From NCBI GenBank assembly GCA_944321185.1, contig CALUKH010000007.1, positions 1 to 64,000 on the forward strand: a DNA stretch of 64,000 nt, read 5' to 3'. Of this stretch, positions 37,614 to 45,904 are shown in pieces. Every line of letters starts with the position of its first letter. Positions within the stretch are counted from its first letter, which is position 1. The notes beneath the pieces are model-generated. The model did no database searches and was not told where the DNA came from. It worked only from the letters and a program-made list of their open reading frames with translations. This DNA is from an uncultured Alistipes sp. (GTDB taxonomy: Bacteria; Bacteroidota; Bacteroidia; Bacteroidales; Rikenellaceae). The position numbers and the translations under genes were made by a program.

Positions 37614-39578
37614 ATGAGAAAAACACGATTGATGTTTCTGGCGGGATTGCTCGCCATTTCGTCCCTGTCGCTGGTGTCGTGCAAGGATGCCGAGCGGGTG
37701 GACAAGCAGAACTCCTTGCGCGTGAGTCCGATGTCCGACCTTTCGTTCAAGGCCGACGGTAACGAGGATCGCCTGCTGACGATCGAAACCGATGCCGCGG
37801 CATGGAGCGTCGAGAAGAACGACTGGATCACGACCCGTCAGCAGGGCAATACGCTGACGGTCAACGTGCAGGCCAATACGGAGGAGACGCTCCGCCCGGG
37901 GCGGATCACCATTTCGGCCGGTACGGCGCGTCCGGTCCACATTCAGGTGACACAGGCGGCTGCCGAGCACGGTGAGGTCGTATTGGGCGTCACGCCGTCG
38001 GATCCGCTGGCCTTCGAGGCTGCGGGCAATGCGCCCGTGGAGCTGACGGTACGGACTACGGCCGCGGACTGGAGCTTCGCCTATCCCGAGGAGTGGCTCA
38101 CGGTCGAACGAAACGCTGACAAACTGACGGTCCGGGCGATGGACAATACGGGCGGAGCTCGCGTCGGTCAGATCGTCGTCTCCGCGTCCGGGGGCGCGAA
38201 GAGCGTCAAGATCGCCGTGACCCAGAAGGCCGGCAGCGAGGATTCGGATCCGGGCGAGGCCGTCACGGGATCGCTCTCCATCTCCGACGCGACCCGCATC
38301 CAGTTCCCGGCCGAAGGAGCCGTCGCCGTGAAGAAGACGCTGACCTTCACGCTCGAAAAACCCGTGATGAACGACGTGCAGGTCGAAATCCGTTTCGACG
38401 AGCGTCGTGTCGCCGAGTACAACTTCGACCACAAGACCGAATATGTGCTCTTCCCGGTCAAGGCGCTGGCGATGGCCGACAACGGCCTGCTGACCATCCG
38501 CAAGGGCGAGACTTCGGCTTCGATCGAGGTGACGGTCAGCCCGAGCGATGAGCTGGCTTATGTGGATACCTACATGGTCCCGCTGCTGGCCGTGGTCAAA
38601 ACTCCCGGACTGACGGTCAGGGACGATGCCCGCCATGTCGACCTGCTGGTTTCGAAGGCCAATTCGAAGAAGATCCGCAACATCTGCTACTTCGAGGTCA
38701 ACGACTGCAATCCGCTCAATGCGCTGGAGTATCTGCTCGATGACGGACAGCCCTTCTTCGATGCCGTCGTGCTCTTCGCCGGAAACATCAACTGGAGCTC
38801 GTCGAAACAGCGGGTTTTCATGCAGGCTAATCCCAACATCCGGGCCCTGCTCGACAATTCGGAGACACTGCTTCAGCCGTTGCGCAAGAAGGGCATCAAG
38901 GTGCTGCTCGACATCCTGGGCAACCACGATCAGGCCGGAATCGCCGGTTTGACCGACTACGGCTGCGAACAGTTCGGGCGCGAACTGGCCCAGATCTGCC
39001 TCGATTACAAACTCGACGGAATCGGGTTCGACGACGAATATTCCGACTACCGCAACAACGAAACCAGCTGGTTTACCTATCCCAGCGCGCAGCAGGCTTC
39101 GCGTCTGTGCTACGAAACGAAGAAGGCGCTCAAGGAACTTTGTCCGTGGGAGACCTGGGTGCATGTCTACTATCTGAACAATCTGGGGTCGTGGCTGCCT
39201 TCGGTGACCGTCGACGGCGTGGCGCACAAACCGGGCGAATTCATCGATAACGTCTGTGCCGATTATGGCGGAGCGGCCAGCCCGGTCGACGGCATGGATC
39301 TGAGCGGCTGTGCCGGTTATTCGATCCAGCTTAATTTCGGACAGGGTATTGATGCCGATCGCGCCAAACAGCTCATGGATCGCGGTTATGGATGGATCAT
39401 GTGGTTTGCATTCGACCCTTCGGGGACGGGTTCGGTGGCCAACAACCGCTGGCATTCGCTCGAGCAGTTCCGCAATCTGGCCCGGGGCTGCTACGGACAG
39501 GGTGTGCAGGATCCCCGCAACGTATACAACAAGTTGGGCGAGGGCAGTTATGATCCCGCGCCGCATCCGATTCAATGA
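37614..39578 (+). CDS. GH18 endo-beta-N-acetylglucosaminidase with two BACON domains
   Basis: 654 residues. Lipoprotein signal MRKTRLMFLAGLLAISSLSL, then the lipobox Cys in VSC. Two BACON domains (about 30-115 and 123-215, each ending in VTQ). A DUF1735-like beta domain (about 220-345). A GH18 barrel from about 350 (NICYFEVNDCNPLNALEYLL). The active-site strand reads LDGIGFDDEYSDY (from Asp468), with Asp473 and Glu475 as the D-x-E pair of Endo H/F1-type enzymes. They cut between the two core GlcNAc residues of N-glycans, usually high-mannose. The first Asp of the usual DxxDxDxE series is Gly here (DGIG). It should act at the cell surface and release glycan for SusCD. Confidence 0.85.
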   Translation: MRKTRLMFLAGLLAISSLSLVSCKDAERVDKQNSLRVSPMSDLSFKADGNEDRLLTIETDAAAWSVEKNDWITTRQQGNTLTVNVQANTEETLRPGRITISAGTARPVHIQVTQAAAEHGEVVLGVTPSDPLAFEAAGNAPVELTVRTTAADWSFAYPEEWLTVERNADKLTVRAMDNTGGARVGQIVVSASGGAKSVKIAVTQKAGSEDSDPGEAVTGSLSISDATRIQFPAEGAVAVKKTLTFTLEKPVMNDVQVEIRFDERRVAEYNFDHKTEYVLFPVKALAMADNGLLTIRKGETSASIEVTVSPSDELAYVDTYMVPLLAVVKTPGLTVRDDARHVDLLVSKANSKKIRNICYFEVNDCNPLNALEYLLDDGQPFFDAVVLFAGNINWSSSKQRVFMQANPNIRALLDNSETLLQPLRKKGIKVLLDILGNHDQAGIAGLTDYGCEQFGRELAQICLDYKLDGIGFDDEYSDYRNNETSWFTYPSAQQASRLCYETKKALKELCPWETWVHVYYLNNLGSWLPSVTVDGVAHKPGEFIDNVCADYGGAASPVDGMDLSGCAGYSIQLNFGQGIDADRAKQLMDRGYGWIMWFAFDPSGTGSVANNRWHSLEQFRNLARGCYGQGVQDPRNVYNKLGEGSYDPAPHPIQ

Positions 39579-39606
39579 TCTTACGGGCGGAACCGGGCGG
39601 AGGGGA

Positions 39607-39686
39607 TTCCGGAACCATCCGGAAGGCTCCTCCGCTGCGGGACCCCCTCTCTTCACGTGAACGATCGTTCCGGAAAAGTTCCGGAA
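39607..39686. repeat. Three TTCCGGAA palindromes between GH18 and the next lipoprotein gene
   Basis: TTCCGGAA occurs at 39607-39614, 39668-39675 and 39679-39686. The last two start 11 nt apart, one helical turn, and the segment can also fold as GTTCCGGAA-AA-GTTCCGGAAC. It lies in the 203-nt gap inside the locus. It may be an operator or an RNA hairpin; no protein that would bind it is known from this window. Confidence 0.4.
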
Positions 39687-39781
39687 CAGGCCCCGGAGCC
39701 TCTCCCGGGGGAAACACCCGTCAATAGGGAACTTTCGGGATGCAGAATCTGCAACCGGCAAACTTTGTGAAAACCATGGAA

Positions 39782-41734
39782 ATGAAACGAAATAAATTGT
39801 ATCTGTTGGCGGCCTCGATGCTTCTTCTCTGCGGGGCGTGCCACAACAACGACAAGGGTATGGAGCCTCAACCCGTCGAGGAGTCCATTTCGATCAACCC
39901 CCAGACGGCAACCGTCGGCAGCAAGGGCGGCGTGGTCTCGGTGCTGGTGACCAGCAGCGGGGCCTGGACCCTTGCGGGCGACGAACAGACCTTCGTGACC
40001 CCGTCGGCGATGAAGGGCAAGGATGGCGATGCAGTCGACTTCACGGTCAAGGCCAACGACCAGGAGACGGATCGGCTGTTCAGCTATACGTTCACCTGCG
40101 GCAAGAAGAGTGCACAGCTCCGGATTACGCTCCGCAAGAAGGCGGCCGAAGCCGACGAACAGCTGGAGATCTACTTCCCCGAGGGTTCGAACCGCTTGCC
40201 GCAGGAGGGTGGCAAGGTGACGGTGCTGGTCACCAGCAGCGGAAACTGGACGCTCGAGGGACGGTCCGATTTCGTGACGCCTTCGGCCACGAGCGGCGAG
40301 GATGGTGCCGAGGTGGTGTTCGACGTGGCGGCGAATCCGTCCGAGCAGGAGGCGACGGCCGATTACCGCTTTCGCCTCGGGGATCGGGAGGTGCCGTTCC
40401 GGATCACGGTGGCGGGAGGCATTCCCGAACGCATCGAAGTCGTTTCGAAATCCGAGATCCGGCTGGCCAGCGGGGCTGACGACCGGGTGGCCGTGAAGCT
40501 GAAGACCAACGTCGACAGCCGCGACCTCACGGCGGAGATCTCGGGGGCCGATGACGGTTGGCTGACGTGGACGATTGCCCGTCCGTCGGAGGATACGTCG
40601 GAGAGTGACGTGACGGCCTATTTTGCCGTGCGGCAGAACGATGCTGCCTCGTCGCGCGAAGCCACGGTCAAGATCCGGGGTCGCCGCAGCGGCGAAGTTG
40701 TCCTGAAGTTCACACAGGCGGTTCAGACCCGGCTCGAAGCCGAAAAGACGGCCTATTTCCTCAGTCCCGAGGCTCAGAAGATCGACGTTCCGGTGACGGC
40801 CAATGTCGAGTTCGACGTGTCGCCGGATGCGTCGGGCAACGGCTGGCTGACCTGTGACGGTTACTCGGACGGCGCCCTGCACTTCTCGGTTGAGGCTCTC
40901 GGCGGAGTGGCGGCCCGTACATGTGCCGTGACGCTGACCGAAAAACCGGCTCCGGACAATGCCTCTCCGCAGACGCTTGTCATCACGTTGACGCAGAAGC
41001 CCAAGGGGCTGATCGAACGGGTCGCCGACATGCGCAAGTCGCGCTGCTACTTCCCGTCGTTGAAGAATGCGGCGGCGCTCAACGACATCAAGTCGTCGGG
41101 AACGATGGAGGCGCTGGTCAACATCCAGGAGGCCCGCAGTACGGGCAGTCTGTCAACGATCATGGGCATCGAGGACCGCTTCCTGCTGCGCATGGGTGAT
41201 ACGGGCGTCGAGTGGAATCAGTTGCAGCTGGCCACCTATAACAACAACGTCTCGGATCCCGCGCTGACCCTCTCCGAACTGAACAAGTGGTATCACATCG
41301 CCGTGACGTGGAACGATTACCGGATCTTTTTCTACATCGACGGCAAGCTTGTCTATGAGGATTTTCTGGTGCTGTACGAGAATCTGAATCTCGGTGTGAT
41401 CTACCGCGGTTCGGAGAGCGATTCCAACCGCTCCTTCTGGATCGGTTATTCGTACGATGCGGGGCGTTATTTCCCGGGTTACATGGCCGAGGTGCGTATT
41501 TGGAACCGGGCGCTTTCCCAGGAGGAGATCCGTTCGGAGAATCACTTCTATTCGGTGCCGGAGGATTCGCCGGGGCTGGTCGGTTACTGGAAGCTCAACG
41601 AAGAGTCGGGCTTCGAGGTCAAGGATCATTCGCCCTCGGGCAACCACATGCGCAGCGAGCACAACGTGCGTACGCAGGGCAACAAGCAGGTCGGTACGCC
41701 CGGGTTGAACTACGTGGAGATGAATCTGCCCTGA
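39782..41734 (+). CDS. BACON-repeat + LamG-like lipoprotein
   Basis: 650 residues from the ATG at 39782, which gives the lipoprotein signal MKRNKLYLLAASMLLLCGAC; an ATG 42 nt upstream would add a polar stretch. Four BACON-like beta domains follow (about 30-120, 125-205, 210-310, 313-410; VLVTSSGAWTLAG in the first and VLVTSSGNWTLEG in the second). A LamG-like domain ends the protein (GTMEALVNIQEARSTGSLST, then WYHIAVTWNDYRIFFYIDGK and AEVRIWNRALSQEEI). No catalytic motif is seen. Probably a second surface glycan-binding protein. Last gene of the locus; a UUCG-loop terminator begins 23 nt later. Confidence 0.82.
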   Translation: MKRNKLYLLAASMLLLCGACHNNDKGMEPQPVEESISINPQTATVGSKGGVVSVLVTSSGAWTLAGDEQTFVTPSAMKGKDGDAVDFTVKANDQETDRLFSYTFTCGKKSAQLRITLRKKAAEADEQLEIYFPEGSNRLPQEGGKVTVLVTSSGNWTLEGRSDFVTPSATSGEDGAEVVFDVAANPSEQEATADYRFRLGDREVPFRITVAGGIPERIEVVSKSEIRLASGADDRVAVKLKTNVDSRDLTAEISGADDGWLTWTIARPSEDTSESDVTAYFAVRQNDAASSREATVKIRGRRSGEVVLKFTQAVQTRLEAEKTAYFLSPEAQKIDVPVTANVEFDVSPDASGNGWLTCDGYSDGALHFSVEALGGVAARTCAVTLTEKPAPDNASPQTLVITLTQKPKGLIERVADMRKSRCYFPSLKNAAALNDIKSSGTMEALVNIQEARSTGSLSTIMGIEDRFLLRMGDTGVEWNQLQLATYNNNVSDPALTLSELNKWYHIAVTWNDYRIFFYIDGKLVYEDFLVLYENLNLGVIYRGSESDSNRSFWIGYSYDAGRYFPGYMAEVRIWNRALSQEEIRSENHFYSVPEDSPGLVGYWKLNEESGFEVKDHSPSGNHMRSEHNVRTQGNKQVGTPGLNYVEMNLP

Positions 41735-41756
41735 TCCGTGGGCAGCCCCTGAGCGT

Positions 41757-41791
41757 GGCAGCCGGTCCCTTCGGGGATCGGCTGCCATTTT
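41757..41791 (+). terminator. UUCG-loop intrinsic terminator after the GH18 locus
   Basis: GGCAGCCGGTCCC (41757-41769), the tetraloop TTCG (41770-41773), and GGGATCGGCTGCC (41774-41786) form a 13-bp stem with one G-T pair, followed by ATTTTCT. The C(UUCG)G loop is very stable. It ends the SusCD/GH18 transcript. Confidence 0.88.
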
Positions 41792-42253
41792 CTATGGGAT
41801 GAAATGTATTATTTATTTAGTCTTTTTATGTTATAAAAAAGTCTTTTTATTATACAAAAACGGTCTCTATTGAATCAATTCGGTTGTAGCATTCTGCAAA
41901 AATAAGGACGATTTTTGATAAACAAACCGGGGTTTTTGTGGATTTTGGTCGATCTTATGCCAAAAATAATTGTTCTTTTTTGCTGTTTTTTGGTGGATGA
42001 CAGCTCCCTTCCCGTCGAAGCCAGATATGGTGATGTTTGGCTTCCGGGATTGGATTTATATCGCTTTATATCAGTTTGTTAATTTATTATATGTGCAGTG
42101 GGGAAGGATTTTGTCCAGCATATGAAGGATGATTTTCCGGTAGTTTCATCTATAAAATAGTGTATGAATTGTCTGTTAAGCCTTTCCTGATGGCTGAATC
42201 CGGCGCGAAAACAAACCCTTCAGAGCCGAATTATGTAAAAATTAGCAGAATTG
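41792..42253. other. AT-rich intergenic region
   Basis: About 460 bp, clearly richer in A+T than the surrounding genes. It holds a direct repeat AGTCTTTTTAT at 41819-41829 and 41840-41850 (21-nt period). An inverted repeat GAAGCCA (42017-42023)/TGGCTTC (42038-42044) is extended outward by CCCG/CGGG. I see no gene in it. A short ORF at 42160-42366 runs through the next promoter and is not believable. The composition change marks the border between the glycan locus and the FHA/kinase locus. Confidence 0.6.
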
Positions 42254-42285
42254 TTTGGTTATATAGTCGCTTTTGTTTACATTTG
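42254..42285 (+). promoter_or_regulatory. Consensus promoter of the FHA/kinase operon
   Basis: TTTG (42254-42257) is followed after exactly 20 nt by TACATTTG (42278-42285), a full match to the Bacteroidetes primary sigma consensus. Transcription should start near 42292, leaving a leader of about 88 nt before the first FHA gene. This suggests housekeeping rather than ECF-controlled expression. Confidence 0.78.
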
Positions 42286-42379
42286 TATCTGTGCTGTATC
42301 GTTTCTTATTGTCTTGACAAGAAACTTCGGGGTGGTGTGAGAGAGTTTGATTGCATAAACTACTAAAAACCAAATTTCT

Positions 42380-43159
42380 ATGAGCAGCGACAAAACGGTG
42401 ATCCCGGGGATGGGCAACTCTTTTGACCGTCAAGAAACTTCCGCATCCATGAATCCCGCGGGAATGCCGAATGCCAATTATGGCGGAACCCATTTCCCGG
42501 GTATGAATGCTAACCCGCAGGCCTCGGCCAATTCCATGACAGAGACGCACAAACCAATCATGGGATTCCTCTACAGCGTCTCGCGTACCGTTTGCGGCGA
42601 ATACTGGCCCCTGTATATGGGTCTGAATACGATCGGACGTGCTACGACCTGCTCCGTGCGGCTTGCCGAAGCTACGATCTCGGACAATCATGCCGAAATC
42701 GTGATCCGCCAAATGAAAAACCCCGACTCCGTGCTGGTCTCCATCCGGGACTCCCGTTCGACCTGCGGTACGCTGCTCAACGGCAGTTCGCTGGGATTCG
42801 ACGCCCAGGAGTGCCACAACGGTGACATCATCACCTTCGGCGAACACTACGAATTCTACTTTATCCTCATCGATGCCAAGTCGTTGGGCCTCGAACCGCG
42901 TCCGGACTTTATCCCGGCCGGCAATATCCCCATGCAGCCCGGTATGGGCGGCATGCCTCCCATGTTCGGCGGCGCACCCATGGGCGGTGCTCCTATGGGC
43001 GGTGCAACCATGCCCGGAATGGGTGGCGGGATGTACGGAGGCGGCTTCGGATACCCGACGCAGCAATATCCCATGGGCGGCGGTAACGCCTATCCGGCCG
43101 AACAACCTTCGGCTCCTTCGGGCGGTGGAACGAAAATCATGCCCGCGATGAAGAAATAA
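42380..43159 (+). CDS. FHA domain protein with Gly/Met/Pro-rich tail
   Basis: 259 residues, no signal peptide. A polar N-terminus of about 55 residues is followed by an FHA domain (about 60-170). NTIGRATTCSVRLAEATISD supplies the Gly-Arg, ISDNHAEIVI the Ser-x-x-His, and RSTCGTLLNGS stands in place of the usual NGTxxNG. FHA domains bind phosphothreonine peptides. The C-terminal 90 residues are low-complexity, with repeats such as GAPMGGAPMGGATMPGMGGG, and end in KIMPAMKK. First gene of a same-strand series with kinases and a phosphatase. A similar Gly/Met-rich linker occurs in the last FHA protein (62304). Likely a cytoplasmic phosphothreonine reader or scaffold. Confidence 0.85.
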   Translation: MSSDKTVIPGMGNSFDRQETSASMNPAGMPNANYGGTHFPGMNANPQASANSMTETHKPIMGFLYSVSRTVCGEYWPLYMGLNTIGRATTCSVRLAEATISDNHAEIVIRQMKNPDSVLVSIRDSRSTCGTLLNGSSLGFDAQECHNGDIITFGEHYEFYFILIDAKSLGLEPRPDFIPAGNIPMQPGMGGMPPMFGGAPMGGAPMGGATMPGMGGGMYGGGFGYPTQQYPMGGGNAYPAEQPSAPSGGGTKIMPAMKK

Positions 43160-43193
43160 CGCCGCTCTTTTCCCCTGAAATCATACCCGACGC

Positions 43194-44198
43194 ATGTTGC
43201 CGGTCGTGGTGTACCCGAACTCTCCGTTGATTTATCTGTTCGTCGGCGGAAGCTGGTACCTCTATAATCCGTTGGATCCTCCGCTGGGAAGCGGAGCCAT
43301 GGGAACGGTTTATCTGGGCATCAAGTGCTCGTCGCGCGATCATGTGGCCGTCAAGCGGGTGAGGGACGAATATGCCGAAGTGTTCCAGGTGCGCGAATGC
43401 GCCCGACGCGAGGCTTCGCTGGTCTTCCAGCACCCGAATATCGTCCGGATGATCGGTCTCTGCGAACTCCCCGACGGGCACGGCCCGATGTTCATCCTGA
43501 GCGAATACGTCGCCGGGGTCACCTTCGAGGATCATGCCCGATACCGGCTCGCATTCCTGCCCGACGAGGAGCGTACGCGACGCATCGTCGAGCAGATCCG
43601 CCCGATCCTCTCCGCGTTGCAGTATCTGCACGACAACGGGATCGTACACAAGGATATCAAACCGTCGAACATCATGATTGACAGCCGATCCTGCGTGAAG
43701 CTGATGGATCTGGGCGTAGCCAATTACTTCGTGGATGCACGCGGCGGGATGCCCGGTTTCATCGGAACACCGAAATATGCGGCTCCCGAACAGATCCCGG
43801 ACGGCTGTCAACCGGCACACGTCGATGCGCGAAGCGATATCTATGCCTTCGGGGTCACGCTCTACGAGTTGATTACGGGTCAGAATCCCTTCGATGCGAA
43901 CACCGCCGAGGAGATTTTCCGGAATCAGAAGTACAAGGAGTTGCCCGAACATCCGCTCCTGCCGCCATTGCTCTATGCGGTGATCCGCCGTGCGGTCGAG
44001 AAGGCGCCCGAACGACGCTATGCTTCGGCCGCCGAAATGGCACAGGCACTCGACGGCTATCTCTCGCAGTGCAACCCGAATCGCGGCAGAGGTCCCGCAT
44101 CGGTTTGGGCAGGCGGACTCGGTATCGGATGGATGATCGGGGGAATCGTGCTGGCGGCAGCAGGGCTGCTCTTGCTGCTCGTTGCACTCTTATTCTGA
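43194..44198 (+). CDS. Membrane-anchored Ser/Thr protein kinase (Hanks type), first
   Basis: 334 residues. Kinase domain about 22-290: glycine loop GSGAMGTVY (32-40), ATP lysine Lys54 in VAVKRV, alpha-C glutamate Glu73, catalytic loop VHKDIKPSN with HKD (152-154) in place of HRD, metal motif DLG (172-174) in place of DFG, and APE (197-199). Having Lys rather than Arg in the HRD suggests that activation-loop phosphorylation may not be needed. One C-terminal membrane helix (WMIGGIVLAAAGLLLLLVAL) ends the protein with no outer domain, so it faces the cytoplasm. It should phosphorylate FHA partners of the operon, opposed by the PP2C enzyme encoded 7 nt downstream. Confidence 0.93.
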   Translation: MLPVVVYPNSPLIYLFVGGSWYLYNPLDPPLGSGAMGTVYLGIKCSSRDHVAVKRVRDEYAEVFQVRECARREASLVFQHPNIVRMIGLCELPDGHGPMFILSEYVAGVTFEDHARYRLAFLPDEERTRRIVEQIRPILSALQYLHDNGIVHKDIKPSNIMIDSRSCVKLMDLGVANYFVDARGGMPGFIGTPKYAAPEQIPDGCQPAHVDARSDIYAFGVTLYELITGQNPFDANTAEEIFRNQKYKELPEHPLLPPLLYAVIRRAVEKAPERRYASAAEMAQALDGYLSQCNPNRGRGPASVWAGGLGIGWMIGGIVLAAAGLLLLLVALLF

Positions 44199-44205
44199 GA
44201 TTTGG

Positions 44206-45264
44206 ATGGAACTTATCAAGACTGAATTCCCGCTTAAGGGCCTGGTTGAATCCCGGATCGGCGGTCGCTCCGAGAATCAGGACAACTACGGCTTTTGCGA
44301 TGCCCCGATTGGAGCCGTCGTGGTGGTATGCGACGGAATGGGCGGCATGCAAGGGGGCCGTGTGGCCTCGATGATCGCCGTCAACAGCATCCTCGACTTC
44401 ATCCGCTCGGTGCCCGAAAGCGCCGATCCGAGCGATACGCTGACCAATGCGATCCGCAAGGCGCACGGCGATATCCTGCAGGCCGGTCACCAGAATCCCG
44501 AACTCTACGGAATGGGCACGACGGTCACGGCCGCCATCTTCTCCCGACAATGTGCCGTGGTGGCCCATGTCGGTGACAGCCGGATCTATCAATTGCGCAA
44601 CCGCCGGAAGATTTTCCGCACGTTCGACCATTCGATGGTCTTCGAGATGGTCAAGAGCGGCATCCTGACCGAAGAACAGGCCCGGCTCTCCGACAAGTCG
44701 AACATCATCCTGCGGGCGCTGGGCGTCTACGGCGAGATCGTTCCCGACATCGAGGTGCTGCCCTATCGGAAGGGGGACCGCTTCGTGTTGTGTACGGACG
44801 GCTTCTGGGGCAGCATGTCCGAGCCCAGACTCATCGCCTGTCTGTCGGACAAGCGCATCGATCTGGCACTCGAAAAAACGGCCGATCTCGTGGACCGGAT
44901 CGGACACAAGAAGGGCGGCAATCACGACAATCTGACGGCCGCCATCGTCGAAATGAAGATAAACTCCTTAATGAAAGAGAAGATGAGCAAGATGGTGAAA
45001 ATCACGCTGGCGGTGCTTTCCGTACTGTTGCTGGCCAGCGTCGCGCTGAACGTATACCAGTTTGTGACGAGAAACCGGGCAAAGCAGGTCGTGCCGACCG
45101 AACAGCGCGACGATGCGGCGACGCCAGCCTCGAAACCCGCCGAATCGGCAGCTCAGGACAAGAAGGTGTCCGGTTCCGAGAAGGCCGAAAAACCGAAAGC
45201 CGAAGCCAAGTCCGCCGACAAAGCCCCGCAGGAGGGTGAGGAGGCCGAAACGAAGAAAGAGTGA
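44206..45264 (+). CDS. Membrane-anchored PP2C-family Ser/Thr phosphatase
   Basis: 352 residues from the ATG at 44206; an upstream in-frame codon overlaps the kinase gene. The metal-binding motifs of PP2C are intact: RSENQD (21-26), CDGMGG (42-47), GMGTTVTAA (103 on), HVGDSRIY (121-128), LCTDGFWG (195 on) and GNHDNLTAAIVEM. After the catalytic domain (about 1-255) a membrane helix (ITLAVLSVLLLASVALNVYQ) leads into a charged, Lys/Glu/Ala-rich tail. The catalytic part is cytoplasmic. It should remove the phosphates placed by the two kinases. Confidence 0.93.
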   Translation: MELIKTEFPLKGLVESRIGGRSENQDNYGFCDAPIGAVVVVCDGMGGMQGGRVASMIAVNSILDFIRSVPESADPSDTLTNAIRKAHGDILQAGHQNPELYGMGTTVTAAIFSRQCAVVAHVGDSRIYQLRNRRKIFRTFDHSMVFEMVKSGILTEEQARLSDKSNIILRALGVYGEIVPDIEVLPYRKGDRFVLCTDGFWGSMSEPRLIACLSDKRIDLALEKTADLVDRIGHKKGGNHDNLTAAIVEMKINSLMKEKMSKMVKITLAVLSVLLLASVALNVYQFVTRNRAKQVVPTEQRDDAATPASKPAESAAQDKKVSGSEKAEKPKAEAKSADKAPQEGEEAETKKE

Positions 45265-45287
45265 AAATCAAAAAAAGAGTATAAACG

Positions 45288-45875
45288 ATGAAAAAAATTT
45301 TGACCATCGGCCGGAATCCGGCGTGCGACATCTGCATTCCGGATTCGTCGAACGTCGTCAGCCGCGAGCATGCCGTGCTGGAGATCGGCAAGGGCGGCAA
45401 GTATTACCTCATTGACAAGAGCCGCAACGGTACGTATGTCAATGGCATCAAGATGTCGGCCAACGAACGGATTCCCGTTTCGCGCCAGGATGAGATCTCC
45501 TTTGCGCACGTGGGTACGCTGGACTGGTCGCTGGTCCCGAAAAACAATGCGACGACCGTCTGGGTGGTCTCGGCGATTGCGGCCGTGGTGGTGCTCGGAC
45601 TGGCCGGATGGGGCATCGCGACGCTGGTCGGACCGTCGCAGGGGAAGATCAATATCTACGGCAGTCAGTCGGCTCCCGAACGCTGGGACGATCCGCAGGC
45701 AATGACGGAGAGCCCGGAGCCCGAAACCCCGGCACAACCGGCCGATTCCGTGGCCAAGGAGACCCCCGAAGCCGTCCAGCCCGTCCCGAAACATCCGTCG
45801 ACGAAGAAACCCGGAAAAAAGAAAACCGAGCAGCCGGATGACAAAGAGCAGGAGTGGGTGGATGCTCTGTACTAA
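45288..45875 (+). CDS. FHA domain protein with single membrane helix
   Basis: 195 residues. N-terminal FHA domain (about 1-85): ILTIGRNPACDICIPDSSN supplies Gly-Arg, VVSREHAVLEI the Ser-Arg-x-His, and SRNGTYVNGIKM the NGTxxNG. A membrane helix follows (about 90-112, VWVVSAIAAVVVLGLAGWGI). The distal 80 residues are Pro/Glu/Lys-rich and lack any recognised domain. The FHA half would be cytoplasmic and the tail periplasmic. It is likely a phosphothreonine-dependent anchor at the inner membrane. Confidence 0.88.
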   Translation: MKKILTIGRNPACDICIPDSSNVVSREHAVLEIGKGGKYYLIDKSRNGTYVNGIKMSANERIPVSRQDEISFAHVGTLDWSLVPKNNATTVWVVSAIAAVVVLGLAGWGIATLVGPSQGKINIYGSQSAPERWDDPQAMTESPEPETPAQPADSVAKETPEAVQPVPKHPSTKKPGKKKTEQPDDKEQEWVDALY

Positions 45876-45904
45876 TTGCGCATAATCGTTAAAATTTAAA
45901 TAAG

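Noticed and set aside
42160..42366. Short ORF in the AT-rich region
   Set aside because: It contains the consensus promoter of the FHA operon and has no recognisable features.
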